Shown piece after piece: positions 1 through 8,686 of a DNA stretch of 64,000 bases (position 1 is the stretch's first letter; the number at the start of each line of letters is the position of its first letter). This DNA is from UBA2357 sp041916775 (GTDB lineage Bacteria; Pseudomonadota; Gammaproteobacteria; Burkholderiales; Rhodocyclaceae), in contig JAYRYZ010000017.1 in NCBI GenBank assembly GCA_041916775.1, positions 52,480-116,479 of the forward strand, in the 5' to 3' direction. The position numbers were made by a program, and so were the translations under genes. Below the pieces are notes generated by a model. It was not told the origin of the DNA, did not search any database, and was given only the letters and a program-made list of their open reading frames with translations.

Positions 1-1287
1 GCCGGCGAGGCGATCCGCCCGGCCGCACGCGGTCGCATCCACACCTTCATCGCGACCAGCCCCATCCACATGGAGAAGAAGCTGCGCATGACGCCCGACG
101 AGGTGGTCGCACAGGCGGTGAAGGCAATCGGCTGGGCTAAGGAATACACCGACGACATCGAGTTCTCCGCCGAGGACGCCGGCCGCTCGGAGATCGACTT
201 CCTGTGCCGCATCTTCGAGGCGGTGATCAAGGCCGGCGCACGGACGATCAACGTGCCCGACACGGTCGGCTACAACGTGCCGGACCAGTTCGCCGCAACC
301 ATCCGCACCTTGGTCGAGCGCGTGCCGGGTGCCGACGAGGTGGTGTGGTCGGTACATTGCCACAACGACCTCGGCCTCGCCGTGGCGAACTCGCTCGCCG
401 CAGTGATGGCGGGTGCGCGCCAAGTTGAGTGCACCGTCAACGGCCTCGGCGAGCGCGCGGGCAACGCGTCGCTGGAAGAGATCGTGATGGCAGTGCGCAC
501 CCGCCGTGACGTCTTCAACTGCGACACCCGCATCGACACCACCCAGATCGTGCCGGCCTCCAAGTTGGTTTCCGGCATCACCGGCTTCCCGGTGCAGCCG
601 AACAAGGCCATCGTCGGGGCGAACGCCTTCTCGCACGAATCCGGCATCCATCAGGACGGCGTGCTCAAGCACCGCGAAACCTACGAGATCATGCGCGCCG
701 AGGACGTCGGCTGGGGTGCGAACAAACTGGTGCTGGGCAAGCACTCCGGGCGCAACGCCTTCCGCTCGCGCCTGCAGGAAATCGGCATCGTCATCGAGTC
801 CGAGGAGCACCTCAACAACGCCTTCGCCCGCTTCAAGGAACTCGCCGACAAGAAGCACGAGATCTTCGATGAGGATCTGCACGCGATGATGGGTGACGAG
901 CAAGTAACCCCGGAACAGGAGCACTACCGGCTGGTCTCGTCGCGCTTCCACTCGGAGACGGGCGAGGTGCCGCAGGCCGAGGTAACACTCTCGGCGGGTG
1001 GCCGTGAAGTGCGCGCCGCCGCGAGCGGCTCCGGCCCGGTGGACGCTGCCTTCAAGGCGATCGAGAGTGTCGCCGCGAGCGGGTCGGAACTCCTGCTCTA
1101 CTCGGTGAACGCGATCACCACCGGCACCGACGCGCAAGGCGAGGTCACGGTGCGGCTCGCGCACGACGGCAAGGTGGTGAATGGCCAGGGTGCGGACACC
1201 GACATCATCGTGGCCTCGGCCAAAGCCTACCTGAACGCGCTCAACAAGCTGCACGAGAACATCGAGCGCCTCAACCCGCAGGTGTGA
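1..1287 (+). CDS. leuA: 2-isopropylmalate synthase, 3' part (5' end outside window)
   Basis: LeuA condenses acetyl-CoA with 2-oxoisovalerate, the first committed step of leucine biosynthesis in the cytosol. The frame is open from base 1 (codon phase 1), so 428 residues of the roughly 510 expected are present and the N-terminal quarter lies upstream. Visible are the FIATSPIH segment, the VHCHNDLGLAVANS stretch carrying the metal-binding HxH pair, the GERAGNASLEE motif, and the HESGIHQDGVLKHRE segment. The C-terminal leucine-feedback domain starts near residue 300 of the visible part and contains GSGPVDAAFKAI. The gene ends before a possible hairpin and is convergent with the DUF2069 gene. Assignment is secure. 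Confidence 0.97.
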   Translation, partial: AGEAIRPAARGRIHTFIATSPIHMEKKLRMTPDEVVAQAVKAIGWAKEYTDDIEFSAEDAGRSEIDFLCRIFEAVIKAGARTINVPDTVGYNVPDQFAATIRTLVERVPGADEVVWSVHCHNDLGLAVANSLAAVMAGARQVECTVNGLGERAGNASLEEIVMAVRTRRDVFNCDTRIDTTQIVPASKLVSGITGFPVQPNKAIVGANAFSHESGIHQDGVLKHRETYEIMRAEDVGWGANKLVLGKHSGRNAFRSRLQEIGIVIESEEHLNNAFARFKELADKKHEIFDEDLHAMMGDEQVTPEQEHYRLVSSRFHSETGEVPQAEVTLSAGGREVRAAASGSGPVDAAFKAIESVAASGSELLLYSVNAITTGTDAQGEVTVRLAHDGKVVNGQGADTDIIVASAKAYLNALNKLHENIERLNPQV

Positions 1288-1305
1288 CGCAAGAGCGCTT
1301 GTGAT

Positions 1306-1344
1306 GAAGGGGTACGGAGCGCGGATGGCGTCCCGTGCCCCTTC
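1306..1344. terminator. Hairpin between leuA and the convergent DUF2069 gene
   Basis: A 12-pair stem (1306-1317 with 1333-1344, one G-U pair) encloses a 15-base loop and starts 19 bases after the leuA stop. There is no clear run of T on either side, so termination is inferred from position and stem strength only. Confidence 0.4.
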
Positions 1345-1349
1345 CGCGT

Positions 1350-1706
1350 TCAGCCTGCCCCGCTCTGGCGCGAAGGCGCGGTGACGCGGCAGTAGGCGAG
1401 CGTGCAGACGAAGAGCAGGACCGCCAGCACAGCCTCGAGTAGCGCGAGAAGTCCAGTGAGCCCCGGGTCGAAGGCCCGCACCGACCCCTCGGCCACATAC
1501 AGCAACACCACCATCGATAACCACTGGTAGGTGTAGCGTCGTCCCCTGAAGACACCATTGAGGGCAGCCACCAGCGGCATGGCCTTGAGGATCAGCCATG
1601 AACCTTCCGGCCGCAGCGGCGCGAGCCACCCCTCCCACAACAGCGACAACACGATCAATACGACCAGCAGCAGGCCGGTGATGCTGCGCAGCCTCGCCTC
1701 GCTCAT
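1350..1706 (-). CDS. DUF2069 small inner-membrane protein
   Basis: A 118-residue hydrophobic protein with about four membrane segments (near residues 8-24, 40-53, 62-75 and 84-106). The central GVFRGRRYTYQWLSM stretch is typical of the DUF2069 family. Function is unknown. The ATG at 1704-1706 overlaps the wrbA stop as ATGA, so the two genes are translationally coupled. A wrbA-DUF2069 pair is a recurrent arrangement in betaproteobacteria. Confidence 0.8.
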   Translation of the reverse strand: MSEARLRSITGLLLVVLIVLSLLWEGWLAPLRPEGSWLILKAMPLVAALNGVFRGRRYTYQWLSMVVLLYVAEGSVRAFDPGLTGLLALLEAVLAVLLFVCTLAYCRVTAPSRQSGAG

Positions 1707-2302
1707 CGTCCGCTCTCCAGGCGCAGTGCAATACGCGCGACACGTTGCCCGAGCGCCTCTGCGAGACGTGCCTCTTCCGGCAGCAGGATCGGATCTCCGT
1801 CCGGTCCCGCGAGATGCCCCGCCCCATAGGGCGAGCCGCCGCCTCGCGTCGTGTTGAGCTCGGGCTCCGAGTAGGGCAGGCCGACCAGCAGCATGCCGTG
1901 GTGGAACAAGGGAATCATCATCGACAGCAAGGTCGACTCCTGGCCACCATGCGGGCTCGCGGTCGAGGTGAACACGCCGGCGGGTTTGCCCGCCAACGCA
2001 CCGTTGACCCAGGCACCGGCGAGACCGTCGAGAAAATACTTCATCGGCGCGGCCATGTTTCCGAAGCGTGTCGGGCTGCCCAGCACAAGCCCGACGCACT
2101 CGTCGAGGTCGCGCGGCTCGGCGTAAGGTGGCCCGGACGACGGTATGTCGTCCTCCACCGCCTCGCACACCGCCGAAACTCGCGGCACGGTGCGCACCCG
2201 AGGGATCGCCCCCGGAACACGCTGCACACCACGCGCGACGTGCTCGGCAAGCGCACGCACCGAGCCGCGATGACTGTAGTAGAGGACGAGAATCTCTTTC
2301 AT
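1703..2302 (-). CDS. wrbA: WrbA-type NAD(P)H:quinone oxidoreductase
   Basis: A 199-residue flavodoxin-fold protein. The family reduces quinones by two electrons using FMN and NAD(P)H and protects against redox cycling. The N-terminal LVLYYSHRGSVRALAE forms the FMN phosphate loop. GSPTRFGNMAAPMK and TSTASPHGGQESTLL are the other FMN-contacting segments of the family. The start at 2302 fits the family N terminus; upstream in-frame codons would extend into the promoter region. It is followed with a 4-base overlap by the DUF2069 gene. Confidence 0.92.
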   Translation of the reverse strand: MKEILVLYYSHRGSVRALAEHVARGVQRVPGAIPRVRTVPRVSAVCEAVEDDIPSSGPPYAEPRDLDECVGLVLGSPTRFGNMAAPMKYFLDGLAGAWVNGALAGKPAGVFTSTASPHGGQESTLLSMMIPLFHHGMLLVGLPYSEPELNTTRGGGSPYGAGHLAGPDGDPILLPEEARLAEALGQRVARIALRLESGR

Positions 2303-2306
2303 GTCG

Positions 2307-2336
2307 TTGAAGTTCGCTAGAATGCGGCGATTATAC
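2307..2336 (+). promoter_or_regulatory. Possible promoter of the yihY gene
   Basis: TTGAAG at 2307-2312 and TTATAC at 2331-2336 are separated by 18 bases and lie just upstream of the YihY start. An alternative -10, TAGAAT at 2318-2323, lacks a recognisable -35. Tentative. Confidence 0.35.
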
Positions 2337-2364
2337 CCGTCCGCGGCGCTTGCCCCGTCGCGCA

Positions 2365-3600
2365 ATGGCAATGCTGAATGCATCAAAGGAATTCGCCCGT
2401 CTGCTGATCGAGCGCTTCAGCGCAACCCGTTGCCCCCAGGTCGCGGGCAGCCTCACCTACACCACGCTGCTCGCGATCGTGCCGCTCGTCACCGTGTCAT
2501 TGGCGCTGTTCGGCAACTTCCCCGCCTTCAAGGATCTGGGCGACGCGCTGAGCGGCTTCATTCAGAACAACATCCTGCCAGAGCGCGCCGGGCGCATCGT
2601 CACCACCTACGCGCTACAGTTCTCTGAAAAGGCTGCGCAGTTGACCCTGATCGGCACCATCATGCTGGTGGTTACGGTGCTACTGCTGCTGCATACCATC
2701 GACAGCGTGTTCAACGACATCTGGGGCGTACGTACGCCGCGACCACTGCTGACAAGGCTCACGGTGTATTGGGTCGCGCTCACGGTGGGCCCGTTCGCGC
2801 TCGCCGGCAGTATCTTCGCGACCGGCCGCCTGGTTGCGACCTCCGCCGAACTCATCGGCCACAGCGCGCGCACGGGCATGTTCTCGACACTGATCGTACC
2901 TTTCGCGATGCTCGCAGTGCTGTTCGCCTTCCTCTACTACGCCGTTCCCAACCACCCGATCCGCGCCTTGCACGCCTGCATGGGCGGGGTCGTCGCAGCA
3001 GCGGCCTTCATGGCGATGCAGCGCCTCTTCGGAACCTTTGTCGCCGGCCTGCCGACATACACCCTCGTCTATGGCACCTTCGCAGCCCTGCCGATCTTTC
3101 TCGTCTGGCTCTACATGTCATGGATCGTGGTTCTGCTCGGGGCATTGGTCGCGGCCACCCTGCCCGGCTTTCTTTCGCGCACTGCCCGCATTGCCCCGTT
3201 TCCCGGCGACCGGGCATGGGCAGCAACCAGCATGCTTGCCCGCCTGGCCGGAGCCCAACAGACCGGACATCCTGTGCCGTTTGGCGAACTGCACGCGGCA
3301 TGCGGCGCCAGTGAAGACGTGGTGGAGTCGATTCTGGGCGAGATGCGGGAGAACGGCTGGGTCGCGCGCACCGACGAGCAAACCTGGGTGCTTGCGATCG
3401 ACCCGGCCCAACTCACTTTGCAGGGCATCGTCCGCCACTTCGCTCTCGATCCGGCGCGATGGCTTGACCATGCTCTCCAAGGGGGTGCGCAGCTTGCAGG
3501 AGAACACCTGGAGGCGGCAGTCCGCTCAGCCGACATGACTTTGCTGGAGCTCGCGGAACACCAGTGCCAGACTCCGCACGCCACGCTGACAAGGGCCTGA
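2365..3600 (+). CDS. YihY/BrkB family inner-membrane protein
   Basis: 411 residues. The N-terminal ~275 residues form the polytopic YihY/BrkB domain with about six membrane helices. Family features include SLTYTTLLAIVPL near the N terminus and PNHPIRALHACMGG followed by YTLVYGTFAALPIFLVWLYMSW. The C-terminal ~120 residues are soluble and look like a winged-helix extension (segment GASEDVVESILGEMRENGWV). Older annotation as ribonuclease BN is not supported for this family, and function is unclear. ATG 2365 was chosen, but ATG 2371 or an upstream TTG (2350) are possible and no strong ribosome site decides. Confidence 0.85.
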   Translation: MAMLNASKEFARLLIERFSATRCPQVAGSLTYTTLLAIVPLVTVSLALFGNFPAFKDLGDALSGFIQNNILPERAGRIVTTYALQFSEKAAQLTLIGTIMLVVTVLLLLHTIDSVFNDIWGVRTPRPLLTRLTVYWVALTVGPFALAGSIFATGRLVATSAELIGHSARTGMFSTLIVPFAMLAVLFAFLYYAVPNHPIRALHACMGGVVAAAAFMAMQRLFGTFVAGLPTYTLVYGTFAALPIFLVWLYMSWIVVLLGALVAATLPGFLSRTARIAPFPGDRAWAATSMLARLAGAQQTGHPVPFGELHAACGASEDVVESILGEMRENGWVARTDEQTWVLAIDPAQLTLQGIVRHFALDPARWLDHALQGGAQLAGEHLEAAVRSADMTLLELAEHQCQTPHATLTRA

Positions 3601-3629
3601 AGCAACCCGCAGGCAGCACAGGCGGGCTC

Positions 3630-5141
3630 TCAGATAGGGAACGGGTCGATCTCGTACTGGAAGAGCTCGATGCTTGCGGTCTGCATGTCGAGCCCGAGCA
3701 CACGGCATTGCGCAACGTACACACCCGGCCCCTCACGCACCATGACGAAGCGTCGCGAAGTGTAGGTGCCCGCCGGCGCAATGATCGCCGAGTTTGCGCG
3801 GGTGCCCGGCAGTGGCGGCAGCATCAGCGCCGGGGTGGTTGTCTGCAGATCACTGCCGCGGAAGCCGATGGACACCGCGCTGCTCGACGTGGAAAGCACC
3901 TGCAGACCCAGCTCGACCTGATAGTTCTCATGGCTGCGAATCCATCTCACCAGACAGATCGACCACGGTTCCGACGCATCCCTGCGCAAGGCGAGCACCA
4001 TGCCCGCCACCAGTTCGGCATCGCTGCCGCTCACGCTGATGATGCCGTAGCCCCCCGGACTCTCGTTGCACACCGTCCACTCGACGATACTGCGTCGAGC
4101 ACGCAGACCACGATGAACGGCCCAGATCGCATGAAGGCCCAGGCACACCTGCGCTGCGTACAGATGGGGCCTTCGATAGTGTTCGCGGCTCGGCGGCGAA
4201 GTCCAGCGCTCGCGCAACCGCCCCAATAGCGAGACCACTTCCACCGGCGACAACCCAAGCGGCAGCCCGGAGACATCGGCATCCAGAAGCTCGCCGTCAC
4301 GTTCGAGCCCGACCACCTCCGCGTCCGAGATGCGCTTCTCGAGCCACTCGATATGCTCGCTCGCACGTCGCGCCACCCCGACCGCACTGAAGAACAGGAG
4401 CTTGCCGTGCGCCGGCGACAGCTTGCGGCCGCAGGCGACGGGCGCCACATCCTCGAGCGGATCTGCCCAAAAGGTGGCGCTTTCCGGTTGGATCATGCTG
4501 CCGGCGACCTCTGCACCATCGGCAACAAGGTCGAGGTAATCACAGATCCAGGCCAGCTCACGCGGAGTCAGGCTCTCCGGCTGCAACGCCGACAAGGCAA
4601 GGATGCGCTTGAACTGAAGCGAAGCCGATAGTTCCGGCAGAGGCTCTGCTTCCGCTGCCGTCGCGGCCTCCACATCCCCGCACAGCAGGTGGACGGCAAA
4701 GATCTGCTTCCAGATACCTTCCGGCGCCTCCGTCCCGCGCATGCACGCAACCACGAATCCCTCGCCAAGAAGGCGGAGCGCGCGCGCGTGGAGTTGTTGC
4801 CGCTCATGCAGAGGTACGTTTGCAAGCACCCCACCTTCTGCACGGCGACGCAAGAGTACGGACAGCGCCTGGAGGGCACCGATCAGGGCGCCCGAGGCAG
4901 CAAGCAACTCCGCCGCCAGAGGCAGACCGGCCCCGAGCAGTCGGGACTTCAGGCGACCGCAGATATCCAGCCCGCGCGCCTCGAGAGATTCCAGGAGCGT
5001 GTCGTCGACTGCGCCCCCTCCCCCGGGTGCGAGCAAACCATCGAGAAAGCGCGCAAACGCCTGCAGATCAACGACGCAGTCGTCGTCCGGTTCGGACGCA
5101 AGCCAATCATCGAGAGCGTGCAGCGCGTTGGTCTGAGACAT
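3630..5141 (-). CDS. Hypothetical protein with a PilZ-like C-terminal region
   Basis: 503 residues, not recognised as a named family. The first ~330 residues are predicted mainly helical, with no signal peptide or membrane segment. Around residues 347-416 the sequence alternates short strands and carries NESPGG (359-364), which fits the (D/N)xSxxG motif of PilZ c-di-GMP-binding domains. WSICLVRWIRSH and VELGLQVL follow, as in the PilZ barrel. A clean RxxxR motif before it is not evident, so ligand binding is uncertain. The gene is convergent with yihY. A candidate -10 (TAGAAT, minus strand, 5179-5174) precedes it. Confidence 0.6.
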   Translation of the reverse strand: MSQTNALHALDDWLASEPDDDCVVDLQAFARFLDGLLAPGGGGAVDDTLLESLEARGLDICGRLKSRLLGAGLPLAAELLAASGALIGALQALSVLLRRRAEGGVLANVPLHERQQLHARALRLLGEGFVVACMRGTEAPEGIWKQIFAVHLLCGDVEAATAAEAEPLPELSASLQFKRILALSALQPESLTPRELAWICDYLDLVADGAEVAGSMIQPESATFWADPLEDVAPVACGRKLSPAHGKLLFFSAVGVARRASEHIEWLEKRISDAEVVGLERDGELLDADVSGLPLGLSPVEVVSLLGRLRERWTSPPSREHYRRPHLYAAQVCLGLHAIWAVHRGLRARRSIVEWTVCNESPGGYGIISVSGSDAELVAGMVLALRRDASEPWSICLVRWIRSHENYQVELGLQVLSTSSSAVSIGFRGSDLQTTTPALMLPPLPGTRANSAIIAPAGTYTSRRFVMVREGPGVYVAQCRVLGLDMQTASIELFQYEIDPFPI

Positions 5142-5352
5142 GAGATCAGCTTTGGTAAGCGGGGTTTTTCTGCATTCTATTCAAGTTCTGCCCACATTTG
5201 GCGCACGCCTGCCAGCCGCGAAACAAGAATCCATGCGCAACAGGCCGACAATCCCGAGCAATCTCGACGCCGTCAGTGCCGCGGCATGCGTCCCAGGAAT
5301 CGATCACGCACACGCAATCGGCGCCGACATTCATCCGTATTCGACGAAAACC

Positions 5353-5381
5353 TTGAAGTCGGCACCAGCGTCGATTAGAAT
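5353..5381 (+). promoter_or_regulatory. Promoter of the rpsP-rimM-trmD-rplS operon
   Basis: TTGAAG at 5353-5358 and TAGAAT at 5376-5381 are separated by exactly 17 bases, a good sigma-70 match. The -10 ends 36 bases before the rpsP start codon. The remaining part of the 276-base gap (5142-5352) holds only the weaker promoter of the divergent gene. Confidence 0.75.
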
Positions 5382-5417
5382 AGCCGACTTTTCGTATCCA
5401 CCAATCAGGACACCCAC

Positions 5418-5669
5418 ATGGTCGTCATTCGCCTTGCCCGTGGTGGCGCCAAGAAGCGCCCTTTCTTTAACATCGTCGCTGCCGACAAGCGTGACCGCCG
5501 TGACGGCCGCTTCATCGAGCGCGTTGGTTACTACAACCCGGTTGCATCCGGCTCCGCGCAGACCCTGTCGATCAACGCAGAACGCCTCGCCTATTGGACC
5601 GAGAACGGCGCTCAGGTTTCCCCGACCGTCGCTCGCCTGGTCAAGGAAGCCGGCAAGGCTGCCGCCTGA
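5418..5669 (+). CDS. rpsP: 30S ribosomal protein S16
   Basis: An 83-residue basic protein of normal length, starting MVVIRLARGGAKKRPFFNI and containing RDGRFIERVGYYNP, both diagnostic of S16. It is an assembly protein of the small ribosomal subunit body. It is the first gene of the widely conserved rpsP-rimM-trmD-rplS operon, and rimM begins 25 bases after its stop. Confidence 0.98.
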   Translation: MVVIRLARGGAKKRPFFNIVAADKRDRRDGRFIERVGYYNPVASGSAQTLSINAERLAYWTENGAQVSPTVARLVKEAGKAAA

Positions 5670-5694
5670 TCTTCAAATCGGCACGGCACGCAAC

Positions 5695-6204
5695 ATGATC
5701 ATACTGGGGCGCATTGTCGCCCCTTTTGGCGTCAAGGGCTGGCTGAAGGTGCAGCCGCTGGGTGACGACCCTCTGGACTGGGCCGACATGGCCGAGTGGT
5801 GGTTGTCGCGCAAGGATGACGCGCCGGACGAGGTCTGGACAGCACACGAACTGGTGGACTGCCGGGAGCACGGCAACGTGCTGGTTGCACAGTTCGCCGA
5901 CGTTAATGACCGTGACGCGGCCGAAGCGATGAAGGGTCTCTTCGTCGGCGCGCCACGAGATGCGCTGCCGGCGACTGGCGAAGACGAGTTCTATTGGGCC
6001 GACCTGACCGGCCTCGCGGTGGTGAACACCGCTGGCGAATCGCTCGGTACGGTGGCCGGGCTGATGAGCACTGGTGCGCACGATGTGCTGCGTGTGGTGG
6101 AAGGTGAAGAGGCGGAGCGCCTGATCCCCTTCGTCAAGGCCTATGTACTGGACGTTGACATGCCCGGCAGGACGATTCGGGTGGATTGGCAGAAGGACTG
6201 GTGA
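5695..6204 (+). CDS. rimM: 16S rRNA processing protein RimM
   Basis: 169 residues. RimM binds S19 and helps mature the 3' domain of the 30S subunit. The N-terminal RimM barrel starts with ILGRIVAPFGVKGWLKVQP. The C-terminal PRC-like barrel includes DEFYWADLTGLAVVN and RLIPFVKAYVLDVD. ATG 5695 is chosen because it places the conserved ILGRI segment at the N terminus; the same frame is open far upstream through rpsP without homology. The stop overlaps the GTG start of trmD. Confidence 0.96.
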   Translation: MIILGRIVAPFGVKGWLKVQPLGDDPLDWADMAEWWLSRKDDAPDEVWTAHELVDCREHGNVLVAQFADVNDRDAAEAMKGLFVGAPRDALPATGEDEFYWADLTGLAVVNTAGESLGTVAGLMSTGAHDVLRVVEGEEAERLIPFVKAYVLDVDMPGRTIRVDWQKDW

Positions 6205-6995
6205 ACAGCACGGCGGACGATCGCCCGCGGGCGCGTCGCTACGATGTCGTGACGCTGTTCCCCGAGATGTTCGCGGCGCTGACGGCGAGTGGCATCACCC
6301 GCAGGGCGCTGGATCGCGGCCTGTATGCGCTGGGATTTCACAGCCCGCGCGATCAGGTCGATGATCCGCACCGCACGGTCGACGACCGCCCGTATGGTGG
6401 CGGCCCCGGCATGGTGATGATGGCCGAGCCGCTGGAGCGCGCGATCGAGGCCGCCCGTGCAGCGCAGATGCGCGAATCGGGCGGTAGCGGCCGCGTGCTG
6501 TACCTGTCGCCGCAGGGGCGCAGACTGGATCACGAGATGGTGATGCGCCTGGTCGATGAGCCCGCGCTGATCCTGCTGTGCGGACGTTACGAGGGGGTCG
6601 ATCAGCGCTTGATCGACCGCTGTGTGGATGAAGAAGTGTCGCTCGGCGACTTCGTGCTCTCGGGCGGAGAGTTGCCGGCGATGGTGCTGCTGGACGCGAT
6701 CATCCGACAATTGCCCGGCGCGCTGAACGATGCGGGCTCGGCGGTCGAGGATTCGTTTGTGGACGGCCTGCTGGATTGCCCGCACTACACCCGCCCCGAG
6801 CGCTATCAGGGGGTGGCGGTGCCGGAGGTGCTGCTCTCGGGCAACCATGCGGCGATCCGACGCTGGCGGCTGAAGCAGGCGCTGGGCCGCAGCTGGTTGA
6901 GACGTCCTGACCTTCTCGCGGGGCGGCAGTGCAGCAAAGAGGAATTGAACCTGCTTGAGGAGTTCAGGCGGGAACATGAAGGAACCCGGGGCTGA
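6201..6995 (+). CDS. trmD: tRNA (guanine-37-N1)-methyltransferase
   Basis: 264 residues from GTG 6201, overlapping the rimM stop. TrmD methylates G37 next to the anticodon, preventing +1 frameshifting, using S-adenosylmethionine bound in a SPOUT knot. Visible are YDVVTLFPEMFAALT, the PYGGGPGMVM loop, the knot segment ILLCGRYEGVDQRLID and DFVLSGGELPAMVLLDA. A TTG 15 bases upstream is in frame, but the GTG fits the operon overlap better. Confidence 0.96.
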   Translation: MNSTADDRPRARRYDVVTLFPEMFAALTASGITRRALDRGLYALGFHSPRDQVDDPHRTVDDRPYGGGPGMVMMAEPLERAIEAARAAQMRESGGSGRVLYLSPQGRRLDHEMVMRLVDEPALILLCGRYEGVDQRLIDRCVDEEVSLGDFVLSGGELPAMVLLDAIIRQLPGALNDAGSAVEDSFVDGLLDCPHYTRPERYQGVAVPEVLLSGNHAAIRRWRLKQALGRSWLRRPDLLAGRQCSKEELNLLEEFRREHEGTRG

Positions 6996-7081
6996 GCCTG
7001 CGGGTTCGCATACAAACCGTGCGCATCAGGCCCTGCCTGCTCTGCCACAAGGCCAAGTGCCATTGAAACAGGAGCTGTCCA

Positions 7082-7474
7082 ATGAACCTGATTGATCAAC
7101 TCGAACAGGAAGAAATCGCCCGCGTCAGCCAGGGCAAGACCATCCCCGCTTTCGGTCCGGGCGACACCGTGATCGTCCAGGTGAAGGTCAAGGAAGGCAA
7201 CCGCGAGCGTCTGCAGGCCTACGAAGGCGTCGTGATCGCCAAGCGCAATCGCGGCCTGAACTCCTCGTTCATCGTGCGCAAGATCTCTTCGGGTGAAGGC
7301 GTGGAACGTACGTTCCAGACCTACTCCCCGCTGGTCGCTGCGATCGACGTGAAGCGTCGTGGCGATGTACGCCGCGCCAAGCTTTACTTCCTGCGCGATC
7401 GTTCGGGCAAGTCCGCGCGCATCAAGGAAAAGCTGAACTACAAGGATCGCAGCGAGAAGAAGGCGGAAGCCTGA
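7082..7474 (+). CDS. rplS: 50S ribosomal protein L19
   Basis: 130 residues, starting MNLIDQLEQEEIARV and containing FGPGDTVIVQVKVKEGNRERLQAYEG in register with L19; it contributes to the subunit interface. AGGAG lies at a normal distance before ATG 7082. It is the last gene of the operon, and a strong terminator follows. Length is normal apart from a short basic tail. Confidence 0.98.
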   Translation: MNLIDQLEQEEIARVSQGKTIPAFGPGDTVIVQVKVKEGNRERLQAYEGVVIAKRNRGLNSSFIVRKISSGEGVERTFQTYSPLVAAIDVKRRGDVRRAKLYFLRDRSGKSARIKEKLNYKDRSEKKAEA

Positions 7475-7510
7475 TCCGCGTGAGCGAACCCGCTGTACGG
7501 ATTTTCATGA

Positions 7511-7533
7511 ACGGGCCCACGGGCCCGTTTTTT
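7511..7533 (+). terminator. Intrinsic terminator after rplS
   Basis: A GC-rich stem (ACGGGCCC at 7511-7518 with GGGCCCGT at 7521-7528) is followed at once by a run of six T ending at 7533. It lies 37 bases after the rplS stop and closes the ribosomal operon. Confidence 0.92.
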
Positions 7534-7606
7534 GTGGGCGCGCGAAATGCAGAATAGTCGCCTCCATCGCCACCCCGGGCAGGAAACCGCGCCCGTGCCT
7601 TGGCGC

Positions 7607-8686
7607 TCAGCGCCGCTCTATCGAATACAGCATGATCGCCGCCGAGAGCAGGAAGATCAGGCTGGGCGTGAGCGCGACCAGTGCGGGCGACCAGGCGTTG
7701 ATGACGCCCAGGCTGGAGAAGAGCCCGTTGAGGAGGTAGAAGCCGATCCCCAGCATCACGCCGAGGAAGACCTTCACGCTCACGCCGCCCATGCGGTCGT
7801 GCGAGAACGAGAACGGCAGCGCGAGCGCGATCATCACCAGCGAGGCGAACGGGTAGATGATCTTCTTCCACAGCGCGATCTCGAACCGGTCAGCGTTCTG
7901 GCGATTCTCTCGCAGGTGGCTGATATAGGCATACAGGGTCGGCACCGACATGCGTTCGGGGGCCACCATCAACACACTCAGCACCTCGGGCGTCAGGTCC
8001 GAGCGCCAGCGGATCTCGGGAAGCTGCTCCACCGCGGTCGAGTCAGCCAGAAACACGGTGCGCGACACTCCGGTCAGGCGCCACTCGCCGGCGTCAACGT
8101 CGTAGTCGCCACGGTTCGCGAGGCTGACCGAGGCGAGCATGCGCTCTGTGTCGAACTCGAAGATGCGCACCGCCTCCATGCTGCGGTCCGGCAACACGCG
8201 CCGTACGTTGATGAAGCGCAGCCCGTCACGCACCCACAGGCCTGAACTCAACTGCTGCGACACCGCCGAGCCGGTCGCAGTCAGGCGCCACTGCTGTGCG
8301 GCGCGCTCGGCCGGCGGCGCGACGTACTCGCCGAACACGAAGGTCAGCACCACGAAGATGAGGCCGATGCCGCACAGCGTGCGCAACATGCGCGCGGTGG
8401 ACATCCCCGAGGCGCGCATCACCGTGATCTCGGAGTGACGCGCGAGCGTGGTCAGGGCGTAGAGCGTGCCGATCAGCACGGTGATCGGGATCAGCTCGTA
8501 GATGCGCCCCGGCAGCAACAGCAACACATACACCGCGGCATGATGGATCTCGTAGCCGCCGCGCCCGATGCCGTCGAGCTCGTTGATGAAGTCGAAGAAC
8601 GCGAACAAGCCGATGAAGGCGAGCGTCACCAGTGCGGTCGCGGAGACGATCTCCTTCGCCAGATAGCGGGTCAGCACGGCGCTCAT
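7607..8686 (-). CDS. lptG: LPS export ABC permease LptG
   Basis: 359 residues. LptG and LptF form the inner-membrane permease that, with LptB ATPase and LptC, extracts lipopolysaccharide and sends it across the periplasm. The YjgP/YjgQ layout is clear: membrane helices near 12-30, 47-75 and 98-120, a large periplasmic beta-jellyroll (about 125-265), then three helices at 275-355. The coupling-helix region RHSEITVMRASGMS is present. Its ATG overlaps the lptF stop by 4 bases. Confidence 0.95.
   Translation of the reverse strand: MSAVLTRYLAKEIVSATALVTLAFIGLFAFFDFINELDGIGRGGYEIHHAAVYVLLLLPGRIYELIPITVLIGTLYALTTLARHSEITVMRASGMSTARMLRTLCGIGLIFVVLTFVFGEYVAPPAERAAQQWRLTATGSAVSQQLSSGLWVRDGLRFINVRRVLPDRSMEAVRIFEFDTERMLASVSLANRGDYDVDAGEWRLTGVSRTVFLADSTAVEQLPEIRWRSDLTPEVLSVLMVAPERMSVPTLYAYISHLRENRQNADRFEIALWKKIIYPFASLVMIALALPFSFSHDRMGGVSVKVFLGVMLGIGFYLLNGLFSSLGVINAWSPALVALTPSLIFLLSAAIMLYSIERR

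Noticed and set aside
5146..5334. 62-codon minus-strand frame with a CAKCG motif upstream of the 503-residue protein
   Set aside because: It covers the probable promoter of that gene, lacks a ribosome site, and one CxxC pair is not enough to support a zinc protein.
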